Shown one piece after another: positions 42,650 through 50,551 of a DNA stretch of 51,222 nucleotides. The notes under the pieces are model-generated. The model searched no databases. It was not told the origin of the DNA and saw only the letters and a list, made by a program, of their open reading frames with translations. Numbering within the stretch: position 1 is the first letter of the stretch; every line of letters begins with the position of its first letter. Position numbers and translations under genes: made by a program. Source of the stretch: JAFAXD01 sp035472475. GTDB taxonomy: Bacteria > Pseudomonadota > Alphaproteobacteria > Rhizobiales > Xanthobacteraceae. The stretch lies in contig DATIPA010000237.1 of NCBI GenBank assembly GCA_035472475.1, positions 1-51,222 of the forward strand. Reading direction: 5' to 3'.

Positions 42650-42655
42650 TCCGGT

Positions 42656-42700
42656 GTCGGTAATCAGTTATCGGCTCGACCCCAAAATCTGATTACTGAC
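42656..42700. terminator. Inverted repeat between convergent genes, probable bidirectional terminator
   Basis: GTCGGTAATCAG (42656-42667) pairs with CTGATTACTGAC (42689-42700) at 11 of 12 positions around a 21-nt loop containing AAAA. It fills the 65-bp space between the convergent SGNH and metZ genes. No long T-run is present on either side, so the strength is uncertain. Confidence 0.5.
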
Positions 42701-42714
42701 CACCGATTCCCGAT

Positions 42715-43902
42715 TCAGGCCTGTTCCAGCGCCGTCAGCAGATCGGCAACCACATCGTCGGGATGTTCGAGCCCGGCGGAGAAGCGCACAGTACCGTCCG
42801 TAATGCCGAGTTCGGCGCGCGCCTCAGGCGTCAGGCGCTGATGCGTCGTCGTCGCCGGATGGGTGACGAGACTCTTGGCGTCCCCCAGATTGTTGGTGAT
42901 GCGAATAAGCTTGAGCGCGTTGAGGAACCGGAACGTCCCGCGCTTGCCGCCCGCCACCTCCAAGGCAACAAGGGTCGAACCGCCCAACATCTGTCGTCGC
43001 ACGATGTCCGCTTGCGGATGATCGGGCCGGCCCGGATAGATCAGCCGCGTGATCTTGGGGTGGCTCGCTAGTACCGTCGCAACGGCCGAGGCCGTCTCGG
43101 TTTGACGTCGTACGCGCAGGTGCAGGGTCTCGAGGCCCTTGAGCAGAACCCAGGCATTGAACGGAGACATCGAGGGTCCGGTCTGGCGGATCAATTGATG
43201 GATGTTGTCCTGGATGAATTTCTCGGACGCGAGAATGACGCCGCCGAGGCAGCGTCCCTGGCCATCAATGTGTTTGGTGGCCGAATAGACGACCACATCG
43301 GCACCGAGCGTGAGTGGACTTTGCCACAGCGGTGTGGCGAACACGTTGTCGACCACCAGGGTGGCCCCCGCCGCGTGGGCGATCTTCGCGACCGCCGTTA
43401 TATCGATGACCTCGAGCACCGGATTGGTCGGGCTCTCGAGAAAGAACGTCTTTGTGTTGGGACGAACCGCCTTTTGCCATTGGTCGAGATCGGTGCCGTC
43501 GACAAGTGTCGAGGCGACACCGAAGCGCGGCAGAAAATCCTCGACGACCCAGCGACACGAGCCGAACAGCGCCTTGGCGGCCACCACGTGATCGCCGGCT
43601 TTGAGCTGCCCGACCAGCGCAGTCGTTACCGCCGCCATGCCGGTCGCGGTCGCACGCGCTGCCTCGGCCCCCTCGAAGGCCGCCATGCGGCGCTCGAACA
43701 TCGCGACGGTCGGATTGGAGAACCGCGAATAGAGGAAACCCGGTTCCTCGCCTTTGAAACGCGCCTCGCATTGCTCGGCGCTCTCGTAGACGAATCCCTG
43801 CGTAAGGAACAGCGCCTCCGAGGTTTCGCCGAACGGCGAGCGCATGCCGCCGGCGTGGACGAGTTCGGTTTCAGGACGATAGCGGCGCGCGGGCGCAGGC
43901 AT
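42715..43902 (-). CDS. metZ: O-succinylhomoserine sulfhydrylase
   Basis: A 395-residue Cys/Met-metabolism PLP enzyme making homocysteine from O-succinylhomoserine and sulfide. The N-terminal ETELVHAGGMRSPFGETSEALFLTQGFVY (the FGETSEA element separates MetZ from MetB/MetC) is followed by YSRFSNPTV, and the PLP lysine lies in YSATKHIDGQGRCLGG. The C-terminal half has the RITNNLGDAKSLVTHPATTTH stretch. ATG at 43902 has GGAGG 5 nt upstream. A SAM-II riboswitch and a terminator hairpin lie immediately upstream, so the gene should be shut off when SAM is plentiful. Confidence 0.95.
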   Translation of the reverse strand: MPAPARRYRPETELVHAGGMRSPFGETSEALFLTQGFVYESAEQCEARFKGEEPGFLYSRFSNPTVAMFERRMAAFEGAEAARATATGMAAVTTALVGQLKAGDHVVAAKALFGSCRWVVEDFLPRFGVASTLVDGTDLDQWQKAVRPNTKTFFLESPTNPVLEVIDITAVAKIAHAAGATLVVDNVFATPLWQSPLTLGADVVVYSATKHIDGQGRCLGGVILASEKFIQDNIHQLIRQTGPSMSPFNAWVLLKGLETLHLRVRRQTETASAVATVLASHPKITRLIYPGRPDHPQADIVRRQMLGGSTLVALEVAGGKRGTFRFLNALKLIRITNNLGDAKSLVTHPATTTHQRLTPEARAELGITDGTVRFSAGLEHPDDVVADLLTALEQA

Positions 43903-43915
43903 GAGGACCTCCAAC

Positions 43916-43947
43916 AAAAATCCCGGCCGAAAAGTTTTCGAGCCGGG
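43916..43947 (-). terminator. Rho-independent terminator-like hairpin in the metZ leader
   Basis: On the minus strand the 13-nt arm CCCGGCTCGAAAA (43947-43935) pairs with TTTTCGGCCGGG (43933-43922), with one unpaired base and a minimal loop, followed by ATTTTTG (T5 at 43920-43916). It lies between the SAM-II aptamer and the metZ ribosome site, so it is placed to end transcription before the gene. Confidence 0.75.
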
Positions 43948-43960
43948 TTCCACAGGTCCC

Positions 43961-44019
43961 CCGGCCTTTTAGCGATTTGTTTAACGTGGCTGCAAGCCGG
44001 CCGGCTCAAATTGACCACG
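43961..44019 (-). promoter_or_regulatory. SAM-II riboswitch upstream of metZ
   Basis: The minus strand matches the alphaproteobacterial SAM-II (metA motif) consensus: CGTGGTCAATTTGAGCC, then GGCTTGCAGCCACGTTAAA, then TCGCTAAAAGGCC. P1 is CGTGG (44019-44015) with CCACG (43989-43985); the P2 pseudoknot pairs loop CCGGCC with GGCCGG (43966-43961). The invariant GCTAAA near the 3' side is present. SAM-II aptamers sense S-adenosylmethionine and sit before metA, metX, metC or metZ in this class. Confidence 0.92.
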
Positions 44020-44088
44020 GGACAACCCGTTCCTAACAAGCGGCGCGGCTTTCCGTCAAGGCCGCTATTGGGTAGATCATCGCCCGAC

Positions 44089-45186
44089 ATGGCGCTGGCT
44101 CTTAATACCGCCGACAAGGGCATCCTGCCTGACCGCATGATCGATGCGCTGGTGCGGGCCGGCGCCATCGTTCCGGCGCGCCCGTTCGTGCCGGGGCAGA
44201 TCCAGCCTGCGAGCCTCGATCTGCGTCTGGGCGATGTCGCTTATCGGGTGCGCGCAAGCTTCCTGCCGGGCCCCGGCACGTCGGTCGCCGACCGCGTCGC
44301 CGCGCTCAAGCTGCACCAGATCAATCTGGGCGAAGGTGCAGTGCTGGAGACAGGCTGCGTCTACATCGTGCCGTTGCTGGAGCGGCTTGCGCTTCCGGCT
44401 GATATTGCGGCTTCCGCAAATCCGAAAAGCTCGACGGGTCGTCTCGACGTGTTCACCCGCGTGATCGCGGATGGCACCCGCGGCTTCGACCGCATCGGCG
44501 CAGGCTACTCCGGTCCGCTCTATGCGGAGATCAGTCCACGCACGTTTCCGGTGCTGGTGCGTGCCGGCTCGCGCCTGTCGCAGATCCGGTTTCGGCGCGG
44601 CACCGCCACGCTCGACGCCGCAGCGCTCGCCTCCCTGCATGCGGCTGAACGATTGGTCGACGACGACAACGCCGACGTCAGCGAAGGCATCGCAGTCGGT
44701 GTCGATCTCGCCGGCTTCGATTCGCTCATCGGCTATCGCGCCAAGCGGCACACCGGGGTGATTGATGTCGATCACCGCGCCGGCTACGAGGTCGCCGATT
44801 TCTGGGAGCCAATCTCGGAGCGTGAGGGCAAACTGATCCTCGATCCGGATGAGTTCTACATCCTGGCTTCCAAGGAGGCGGTGCAGGTGCCTCCGGATTA
44901 TGCCGCCGAAATGGTGCCGTTCGATCCGCTGGTGGGCGAGTTCCGCGTACACTACGCAGGCTTCTTTGACCCCGGATTTGGTTACGCGGGCGCGGGCGGC
45001 AAGGGTGCGCGCGCCGTTCTCGAGGTCCGCTCACGCGAAGTGCCGTTCATCCTCGAGCACGGCCAGATCGTGGGCCGCCTCATTTACGAAAGAATGCTGG
45101 CGCGCCCCGATAAGCTCTACGGCGAAGGCATCGGATCAAACTATCAGGCTCAGAGCCTGAAACTGTCGAAGCACTTCAAAGTCTGA
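44089..45186 (+). CDS. dcd: dCTP deaminase, two-domain form
   Basis: A 365-residue protein, about twice the length of E. coli Dcd, with two tandem dUTPase-fold domains, a form typical of rhizobia and relatives. Domain 1 (about 1-180) contains PASLDLRLGDVAYRV, NPKSSTGRLDVFTRVI and FDRIGAGYSGPLYAEISPR; domain 2 (about 185-365) contains YILASKEAVQVPPDYAAEM and AGFFDPGFG with VLEVRS near residue 310. It makes dUTP from dCTP for dTMP synthesis. ATG at 44089 gives the normal N-terminus. The frame is open 987 nt further upstream only because it runs antisense through metZ. Confidence 0.92.
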   Translation: MALALNTADKGILPDRMIDALVRAGAIVPARPFVPGQIQPASLDLRLGDVAYRVRASFLPGPGTSVADRVAALKLHQINLGEGAVLETGCVYIVPLLERLALPADIAASANPKSSTGRLDVFTRVIADGTRGFDRIGAGYSGPLYAEISPRTFPVLVRAGSRLSQIRFRRGTATLDAAALASLHAAERLVDDDNADVSEGIAVGVDLAGFDSLIGYRAKRHTGVIDVDHRAGYEVADFWEPISEREGKLILDPDEFYILASKEAVQVPPDYAAEMVPFDPLVGEFRVHYAGFFDPGFGYAGAGGKGARAVLEVRSREVPFILEHGQIVGRLIYERMLARPDKLYGEGIGSNYQAQSLKLSKHFKV

Positions 45187-45213
45187 TCGTGCAGGGGCTC
45201 GCGTCGTATTGGA

Positions 45214-47544
45214 TCAGGGCGCCTTCGCGGTCCGCAGCGCTTCCCAGATCCGGTGCGGCGTGAACGGCATGTCGAGATGCGTGATGCCGCAGGGCGCAAG
45301 CGCGTCCATCACCGCATTCGCGATCGTCGGGATCGCACCGGTTGTGCCGGCTTCGCCCGCGCCTTTGGCGCCCAGCGGGTTTGCGGGCGATGGCACCGGG
45401 CGGTCGTGCAAGCTGAGCTCCGGCAGTACGTCGGCGCGCGGCATGTAGTAGTCCATGAACGTTCCGGTCAGCAGCTGTCCGGTCTCCGGCTCGTACACGC
45501 AATGTTCGCCCATGGCCTGGCCGATGCCTTGCACCAATCCGCCGATGACTTGGCCCTCGACGATCGCGTGGTTGTAGATCGTGCCTGCATCGTCGACCGC
45601 GACGTAGCGGATGAGGTCGAGCACGCCGGTTGCGGCGTCGATCTCGACCTCGCAAACATGCGCGCCACTCGGGAATGCCGCCGACGTATTCATCTTGATG
45701 GTCGTATTGAGCGGATGACTGCCGCCGCCCGACAATTTCGTCGCCAAATCTGCGAAGCTGATGGAGACGTCAGTGCCCGACACCCGGTAGCGACCCTGTT
45801 CGAACACGAGATCGCTTTCGGCCACTTCGAGCTCTCTGGCGGCGAGCTCCGTGCCCTTGCGGATGATCTCGCGCGCCCCGGTCGCAAGCGCAGCGCCGTG
45901 GCTCATGAGCGAACGCGAGCCAAAGCTGCCGGTGCCGACGAGCGGCGGCCCCTCCGGGTCGCTGGCGCGCAATCTGACCTTGTCGGATGCGATGCCCAGA
46001 ATGTCGGCGACGAGCTCCGGAAAGACCGTCTCATGGCCCTGGCCGGATGCGCCCGACAGCGTGAACAGATCAAGCGAGCCATTCGCGTCAATGCGGATCG
46101 CGATTTCTTCCTGGCCGACGCCGCCCGACGGTTCGATGAAGACTGCACAGCCGATGCCACGCAGCTTACCGCCGCGCTTTGCCGCGCGGCGCCGGCGCTC
46201 AAAGCCCTTCCAGTCCGCTTCCTCCAACGCCTGCTTCAAGAGACCTAGTGGATCGCCGCTGTCGTAGGTTGAGCCCGTCGGGGTCTTGTGGGGGAAAGCC
46301 GTCTTCGGAATCAGGTTCTTGCGACGTAGTGCGATGCGGTCGATGCCGCTGATGCGCGCCGCCTCATCAACCAGGCGCTCCGCCAAATAAGCGACGTTCG
46401 GCCGGCCGGCGCCGCGATAGGCCGTCGTCGGAGTTGTATTGGTGAACACAAGCTGATGCGATCCGTAGGCAGCCGGAATCCAATAGGCATTGATCGCGCT
46501 CGAGGTCGGCGCCGCGCCGGTGTTGATGAACGGGCCGGCATTGGATGCGTAGGCCCCCATGTTCACCAACCACTCGATGCGGATCCCGAGAAAATTGCCG
46601 TCCGCGTCGAGCGCCAGCGCGCCGGTGAGCCTGGCGCCGCGGCCATGGTGATCGCTCAGGATGCTTTCGGCGCGCGTTCCAACCCACTTCACCGGGCGAC
46701 CAAGCAGCCGCGTCGCCAGGAACAGGGCGGCGAATTCCGGATAGACCTCGTTGCGCACCCCAAAGGCGCCGCCCACGTCGTTCGCGTGAATGCGGATTTT
46801 GTCCGGCGCAACACCAGCCACGTGAGCGAAGCCGCCGCGGACGTCGGCCATCCCTTGGGTCGGCAGATAAACGTCGTAGACGCCGGTTTTCGGATTGAAC
46901 GAGGCAAGGCACGCCTTCGGCTCCATCGGGTTGCCGGCAATGCGCTGCGCGTGAAGCGTGACGCGCGCCACGTGGGCGGCCTTGGCAAACGCGGCTTCGG
47001 TCGGGGCGAGCGTACCGTATTCGTATTCCATGCCGAGGTTGCCGGGCACGTCCGCATGCAACAGCGGCGCACTGGCCGCGAGCGCGGCCTGCGCGTCGAT
47101 CACGGCCGGAAGATCGCGGTATTCGACCGCAATACGCTCGGCGCCGTCCTGGGCCGCGGCTTCGCTCTCCGCGACCACGAGCGCAACTGGCTCGCCCACG
47201 AAGCGCACGCGCTCGTTCGCCAGCGCATGGCGATGCGGCAGCTTGAAGGAACTTCCGCCCTTGCCCTTCATGAACATGATCGCCGGCGGCGTCTTGAACG
47301 CGGCCTTGACCACGTCGGCGCCGGTCAGGACGGCGAGCACACCTGGAACCGCCAAGGCCGCGCTGGTGTCGATCGATACGATCTCGGCATGAGCGTGGTC
47401 GCTGCGCAGGAACCAGCCATGCGACTGTCCCTCGAGGTCCCAGTCGGCGGTGTATTTGCCGTGCCCGGACACGAGTCGAAAATCCTCACGCCGGCCTGTC
47501 TTGGATGTGCTTGCGTCCACGTGATCCACTCTCTGTTTTGCCAA
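45214..47544 (-). CDS. Xanthine-dehydrogenase-family molybdopterin-binding large subunit (CoxL-like)
   Basis: About 776 residues of a molybdenum hydroxylase large subunit. Visible elements: the GHGKYTADWDLEG start, VGEPVALVVAES, GGAFGVRNEVYPEF, AYRGAGRPNVAYLAERLVDEAARI, SGASGQGHETVFPEL and the catalytic Glu in GAKGAGEAGTTGAIPTIANAV. The CO-dehydrogenase loop AYRCSFR is replaced by AYRGAGRP, so it is not a true CODH; an aldehyde or N-heterocycle substrate is likely. The iron-sulfur and FAD subunits are not within the window. The start is uncertain: TTG at 47544 or GTG at 47520, both with weak ribosome sites. Confidence 0.87.
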   Translation of the reverse strand: MAKQRVDHVDASTSKTGRREDFRLVSGHGKYTADWDLEGQSHGWFLRSDHAHAEIVSIDTSAALAVPGVLAVLTGADVVKAAFKTPPAIMFMKGKGGSSFKLPHRHALANERVRFVGEPVALVVAESEAAAQDGAERIAVEYRDLPAVIDAQAALAASAPLLHADVPGNLGMEYEYGTLAPTEAAFAKAAHVARVTLHAQRIAGNPMEPKACLASFNPKTGVYDVYLPTQGMADVRGGFAHVAGVAPDKIRIHANDVGGAFGVRNEVYPEFAALFLATRLLGRPVKWVGTRAESILSDHHGRGARLTGALALDADGNFLGIRIEWLVNMGAYASNAGPFINTGAAPTSSAINAYWIPAAYGSHQLVFTNTTPTTAYRGAGRPNVAYLAERLVDEAARISGIDRIALRRKNLIPKTAFPHKTPTGSTYDSGDPLGLLKQALEEADWKGFERRRRAAKRGGKLRGIGCAVFIEPSGGVGQEEIAIRIDANGSLDLFTLSGASGQGHETVFPELVADILGIASDKVRLRASDPEGPPLVGTGSFGSRSLMSHGAALATGAREIIRKGTELAARELEVAESDLVFEQGRYRVSGTDVSISFADLATKLSGGGSHPLNTTIKMNTSAAFPSGAHVCEVEIDAATGVLDLIRYVAVDDAGTIYNHAIVEGQVIGGLVQGIGQAMGEHCVYEPETGQLLTGTFMDYYMPRADVLPELSLHDRPVPSPANPLGAKGAGEAGTTGAIPTIANAVMDALAPCGITHLDMPFTPHRIWEALRTAKAP

Positions 47545-47897
47545 CTGCGCGCTATCCCGGCCGGGCAGGACGCCCGGCGAAACGATCGCTTAGCCGTCAT
47601 GAATACCCATTTGGGCGAATCCGGGCATCCATAACAACATATTGAATAGACGCGGTTTTTATCGCCATTTTGACCGTGGATGCCCAAATCCGCGGGACAG
47701 GCATCCATGGGCGCGCTGCACTTAAACTTGCGCCGACATCAACAACGTGCATGCCGTTGTGCAATCGCACAGCTTTGCTGTCTCATCGCGGCTATTATGC
47801 GTGCCGCATGGGTCCGGCGAAGGTAAGCGTCGAGCGCACGTGCGGTGGACAGAAACGCGGATGGACCCGCATTGATCGTCGGTGTGGAGACTACAGC
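47545..47897. other. Intergenic region with GGCATCCA repeats
   Basis: No gene is supported in these 353 bp between divergent genes. GGGCATCCA (47623-47631) pairs perfectly with TGGATGCCC (47677-47685) across a 45-nt AT-rich loop, and GGCATCCATGG recurs at 47699-47709. Flanks of the two arms are partly similar (GAATCC / GGATTT), suggesting a decayed REP-type element. I see no convincing promoter. Confidence 0.5.
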
Positions 47898-48437
47898 ATG
47901 AACAGCACCGGGCGCTCGCACTTTCATTTTTGGCTGCGCGAGCTGCCCTACGGGGTAGTCTGGGTGCTGACCATCTTCGGCATCGCATACACGAGCTTCG
48001 CCAAACGGGCGCTGATCGATTACTGGGAGTTTCTCGCCGTTATGATCGGCCTCCTGTGCATCGTTACGGGATGGCGTCACGCCGAGAATCGGAACGATCG
48101 AATTCGGCTGATCTGGACACAGGTATTGCATTGGCTGGCGATTCTGGGCGCGATGAACCTCGTCCTGCTACCAACCGTCCAGACCATGCTCAATGTCGAT
48201 GCGACCGGGCTCGCCATCCTCATGCTGCTGGCGCTCGGCACATTCATCGCGGGCGTGCATACGCTTGACTGGCAGGTCTCGCTGCTGGGGCTGGTGATGG
48301 CGCTGTGCGTGCCGGCGATCGCGTGGCTCGAACGCTCGGCATTACTGGTCGCGCTGATCCTCGTAGCAGTCGTGGGGGTAGGCTTGGCGCTCTGGTTGCG
48401 GTTACGCGAATTCCGGCGACACCAAGCGCAGACTTGA
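47898..48437 (+). CDS. Small integral membrane protein of unknown function
   Basis: A 179-residue protein with about five hydrophobic helices: GVVWVLTIFGIAYTSF (about residues 20-35), FLAVMIGLLCIVTG, WLAILGAMNLVLLPTVQ, ATGLAILMLLALGTFIAGV, and the paired segments SLLGLVMALCVPAIAWL and ALLVALILVAVVGVGLALWL. Charged residues are on the short loops and the basic tail RLREFRRHQ, so the C-terminus should be cytosolic. I recognise no family motif. ATG at 47898 has GGAG 8 nt upstream. The amidohydrolase gene follows 42 bp downstream on the same strand. Confidence 0.7.
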   Translation: MNSTGRSHFHFWLRELPYGVVWVLTIFGIAYTSFAKRALIDYWEFLAVMIGLLCIVTGWRHAENRNDRIRLIWTQVLHWLAILGAMNLVLLPTVQTMLNVDATGLAILMLLALGTFIAGVHTLDWQVSLLGLVMALCVPAIAWLERSALLVALILVAVVGVGLALWLRLREFRRHQAQT

Positions 48438-48479
48438 TATTGTTCCGTCGCATTCGTTTCGGCGCGAAAGGGAGGCTGC

Positions 48480-49541
48480 ATGCCCGACATCTGGAGCAAA
48501 TACACGCAGACCGCGGCGCGCACGCACAATCCCGCCAGGATCGATTCGCGACGCCCACGATCGGGCACGCTCGATATCCACTCGCACGTCATGATCGAGG
48601 CCGCCGCGGAGCTGGTGAAACCGCACCTTCCGGCGGCACATGCGACGGCCACACAGGACACCATTACGCTCGGTAAGAAGCAAGACGCCGATCGCCGTTC
48701 CCGCCTGACACAAATGACTGAGCGGCTGGCCGATCTCGACCACATGGGCATCGCGATTCAGGCGATCAAGCCGACGCCGATGCAGTGTTACTACAACGTG
48801 CCACCCGAGATCGCGCTCAAGGCCGCCCGCATGATCAACGACGGTCTTGCCGAATTCGCATCACGGCGGCCGGACCGGTTTGTTCCGTTCGGCACGGTTC
48901 CGCTGCCGGACGCGGATGCTGCGGCCGCGGAGCTCGAACGCTGCGTGCACCAAATGGGCTTCAAGGGAGCGCAGATCCTGACCAACGTAAACGGACGCGA
49001 GTTGTCCGATCCGGCCTTTGATCTGTTCTGGGCCAAGGCCGAGGCTCTGGGGGCACTCATCGTCATTCACCCGCAGGGCTTCACCGCGCCGGGTCGGCTG
49101 GCGCGCTACTATTTCAACAATGTGATCGGCAATCCTCTCGATACGACGATTGCCGTCCATAACCTCATCTTCGACGGCGTGCTCGAGCGTTTTCCCAATC
49201 TGCGGATCCTGGCGGTACACGGTGGTGCGTTCGCGGCCACATATTCGGGACGTATGGACCACGCCTGGGGCGCACGCTCGGATTCCCACGGCACGCTGCC
49301 AAAGCCGCCGACGCACTATCTGCGCAAGTTCTACTTCGACACGGTCGTGTTCACGCCGCATCAGTTGGAAACCCTGGTTCGCCTGTTCGGTCCGGATCGC
49401 ATCCTGATGGGAACGGACTATCCCTACGACATGGGCGAATACGATCCGGTCGGCCACGTTGTGTCGGTCGAAGGATTCGATGAAAAGACGATTGCGGCAA
49501 TTGCGGGCGGCAACGCGCGCAAGCTGTTCGGCCTGAACTAG
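48480..49541 (+). CDS. Amidohydrolase family protein (ACMSD-like)
   Basis: A 353-residue metal-dependent barrel enzyme of the amidohydrolase-2 family. The metal ligands are the HxH pair in LDIHSHV, His in VIHPQGFT, His in LAVHGGAF and Asp in LMGTDYPYDMG. The GTDYPYDMGEYDPVGHV ending is typical of aminocarboxymuconate-semialdehyde decarboxylase-like decarboxylases of aromatic degradation. GGGAGG lies 4 nt before the ATG. It stands 44 bp upstream of a second, different amidohydrolase on the same strand; the two probably act in one pathway (inference). Confidence 0.87.
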   Translation: MPDIWSKYTQTAARTHNPARIDSRRPRSGTLDIHSHVMIEAAAELVKPHLPAAHATATQDTITLGKKQDADRRSRLTQMTERLADLDHMGIAIQAIKPTPMQCYYNVPPEIALKAARMINDGLAEFASRRPDRFVPFGTVPLPDADAAAAELERCVHQMGFKGAQILTNVNGRELSDPAFDLFWAKAEALGALIVIHPQGFTAPGRLARYYFNNVIGNPLDTTIAVHNLIFDGVLERFPNLRILAVHGGAFAATYSGRMDHAWGARSDSHGTLPKPPTHYLRKFYFDTVVFTPHQLETLVRLFGPDRILMGTDYPYDMGEYDPVGHVVSVEGFDEKTIAAIAGGNARKLFGLN

Positions 49542-49585
49542 ATGCACCGCTGACATCCCTTCGCCAGCAACCCGCGGGCCGTCGC

Positions 49586-50551
49586 ATGACCAAGATCGCA
49601 CTCGAGGAGCATTTTGTTTTTCCAGATTTTCTCGGCTACCTCAGCGAAGCGATGCCGCACGTCACGCATGAATCTTACGACCGTCTGATCGAGCAACTAT
49701 CGGATTTCGGCGACAAGCGACTAGCCGCGATGGAGGCGGCCGGCGTGACATTCGCGGTACTGTCGCTGTCCGGCCCCGGTGTCCAGGCCGAAAAGGATAC
49801 CGCACAGGCAGTCAAGCGCGCACGGCAAGCGAATGATCTGCTGGCCGAGCAGGTGCGGCGCCGCCCGGACCGCTACGGCGGCTTTGCGTATCTCGCCATG
49901 CAGGATCCCCGCGCCGCAGCCGACGAACTCGAACGCTGCGTGCGCGACCTCGGCTTCGTAGGGTCGATGATCAACGGCCACACCAACGGGGTTTATCTCG
50001 ACGACCCGCGGCACGATCCGTTCTGGGAGCGCATGCACGCGCTCGACGTACCGCTCTATCTTCACCCCGACGACTCGTTCGTGAAGCCTTATGTACTGGA
50101 GGGGTGCGACGAACTGCTCAAGCCGACGTGGGAATGGACGACCGAGACGTCCTCGCACTTTCTGCGATTGGTGTTCGCGGGCGTGTTCGATCGGTTTCCA
50201 CGCCTCAAGATCATCCTCGGCCACATGGGGGAGACGCTCCCCTATGTGCTTTGGCGTCTAGACAGCCGAGCCGCGCTGATCACCGACAAGCGGCCGCTCA
50301 AATCACCGCCTTCGGTCTACCTCAAGCGCAATCTGTTCGTGACCACCTCGGGTCAGTGCGACGACGTGCCATTGATTGCGGCGCTCGCGGCGCTCGACGA
50401 TGAGCGGGTGTTGTTCTCGGTCGATTATCCTTATGAGGATTCCGCAACCGCGGGGCGCTTCCTGGACAAAGCCGCCATCGACGACAAGGTGCGCGACAAG
50501 GTCGCGAGCGGCAACGCGCGAAAGCTCATGAAGCTGAAGTCGGGCGGCTAG
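49586..50551 (+). CDS. Amidohydrolase family decarboxylase (gamma-resorcylate decarboxylase-like)
   Basis: A 321-residue barrel enzyme. It begins IALEEHFVFPDF, the ExH metal motif found in 2,6-dihydroxybenzoate (gamma-resorcylate) decarboxylases, instead of the HxH of ACMSD. Further ligands are His in LYLHPDD, His in IILGHMGETLPY and the catalytic Asp in LFSVDYPYED. It would remove CO2 from a hydroxybenzoate without a redox cofactor. It follows the ACMSD-like gene. Its stop codon overlaps the stop of the convergent ABC permease within a CTAG tetranucleotide. Confidence 0.87.
   Translation: MTKIALEEHFVFPDFLGYLSEAMPHVTHESYDRLIEQLSDFGDKRLAAMEAAGVTFAVLSLSGPGVQAEKDTAQAVKRARQANDLLAEQVRRRPDRYGGFAYLAMQDPRAAADELERCVRDLGFVGSMINGHTNGVYLDDPRHDPFWERMHALDVPLYLHPDDSFVKPYVLEGCDELLKPTWEWTTETSSHFLRLVFAGVFDRFPRLKIILGHMGETLPYVLWRLDSRAALITDKRPLKSPPSVYLKRNLFVTTSGQCDDVPLIAALAALDDERVLFSVDYPYEDSATAGRFLDKAAIDDKVRDKVASGNARKLMKLKSGG

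Noticed and set aside
43102..44088. Long open frame upstream of dcd that would give a 694-residue fusion
   Set aside because: It runs antisense through metZ and its riboswitch; the dCTP deaminase homology starts only at the ATG at 44089. High GC content keeps antisense frames open.
45214..47544. Aerobic CO dehydrogenase CoxL
   Set aside because: The active-site loop AYRCSFR is absent (AYRGAGRP instead) and no coxS/coxM genes accompany it.
46456..47634. Plus-strand open frame of about 390 codons
   Set aside because: Antisense shadow of the CoxL-like gene, rich in Arg and Gly with no recognisable domain.
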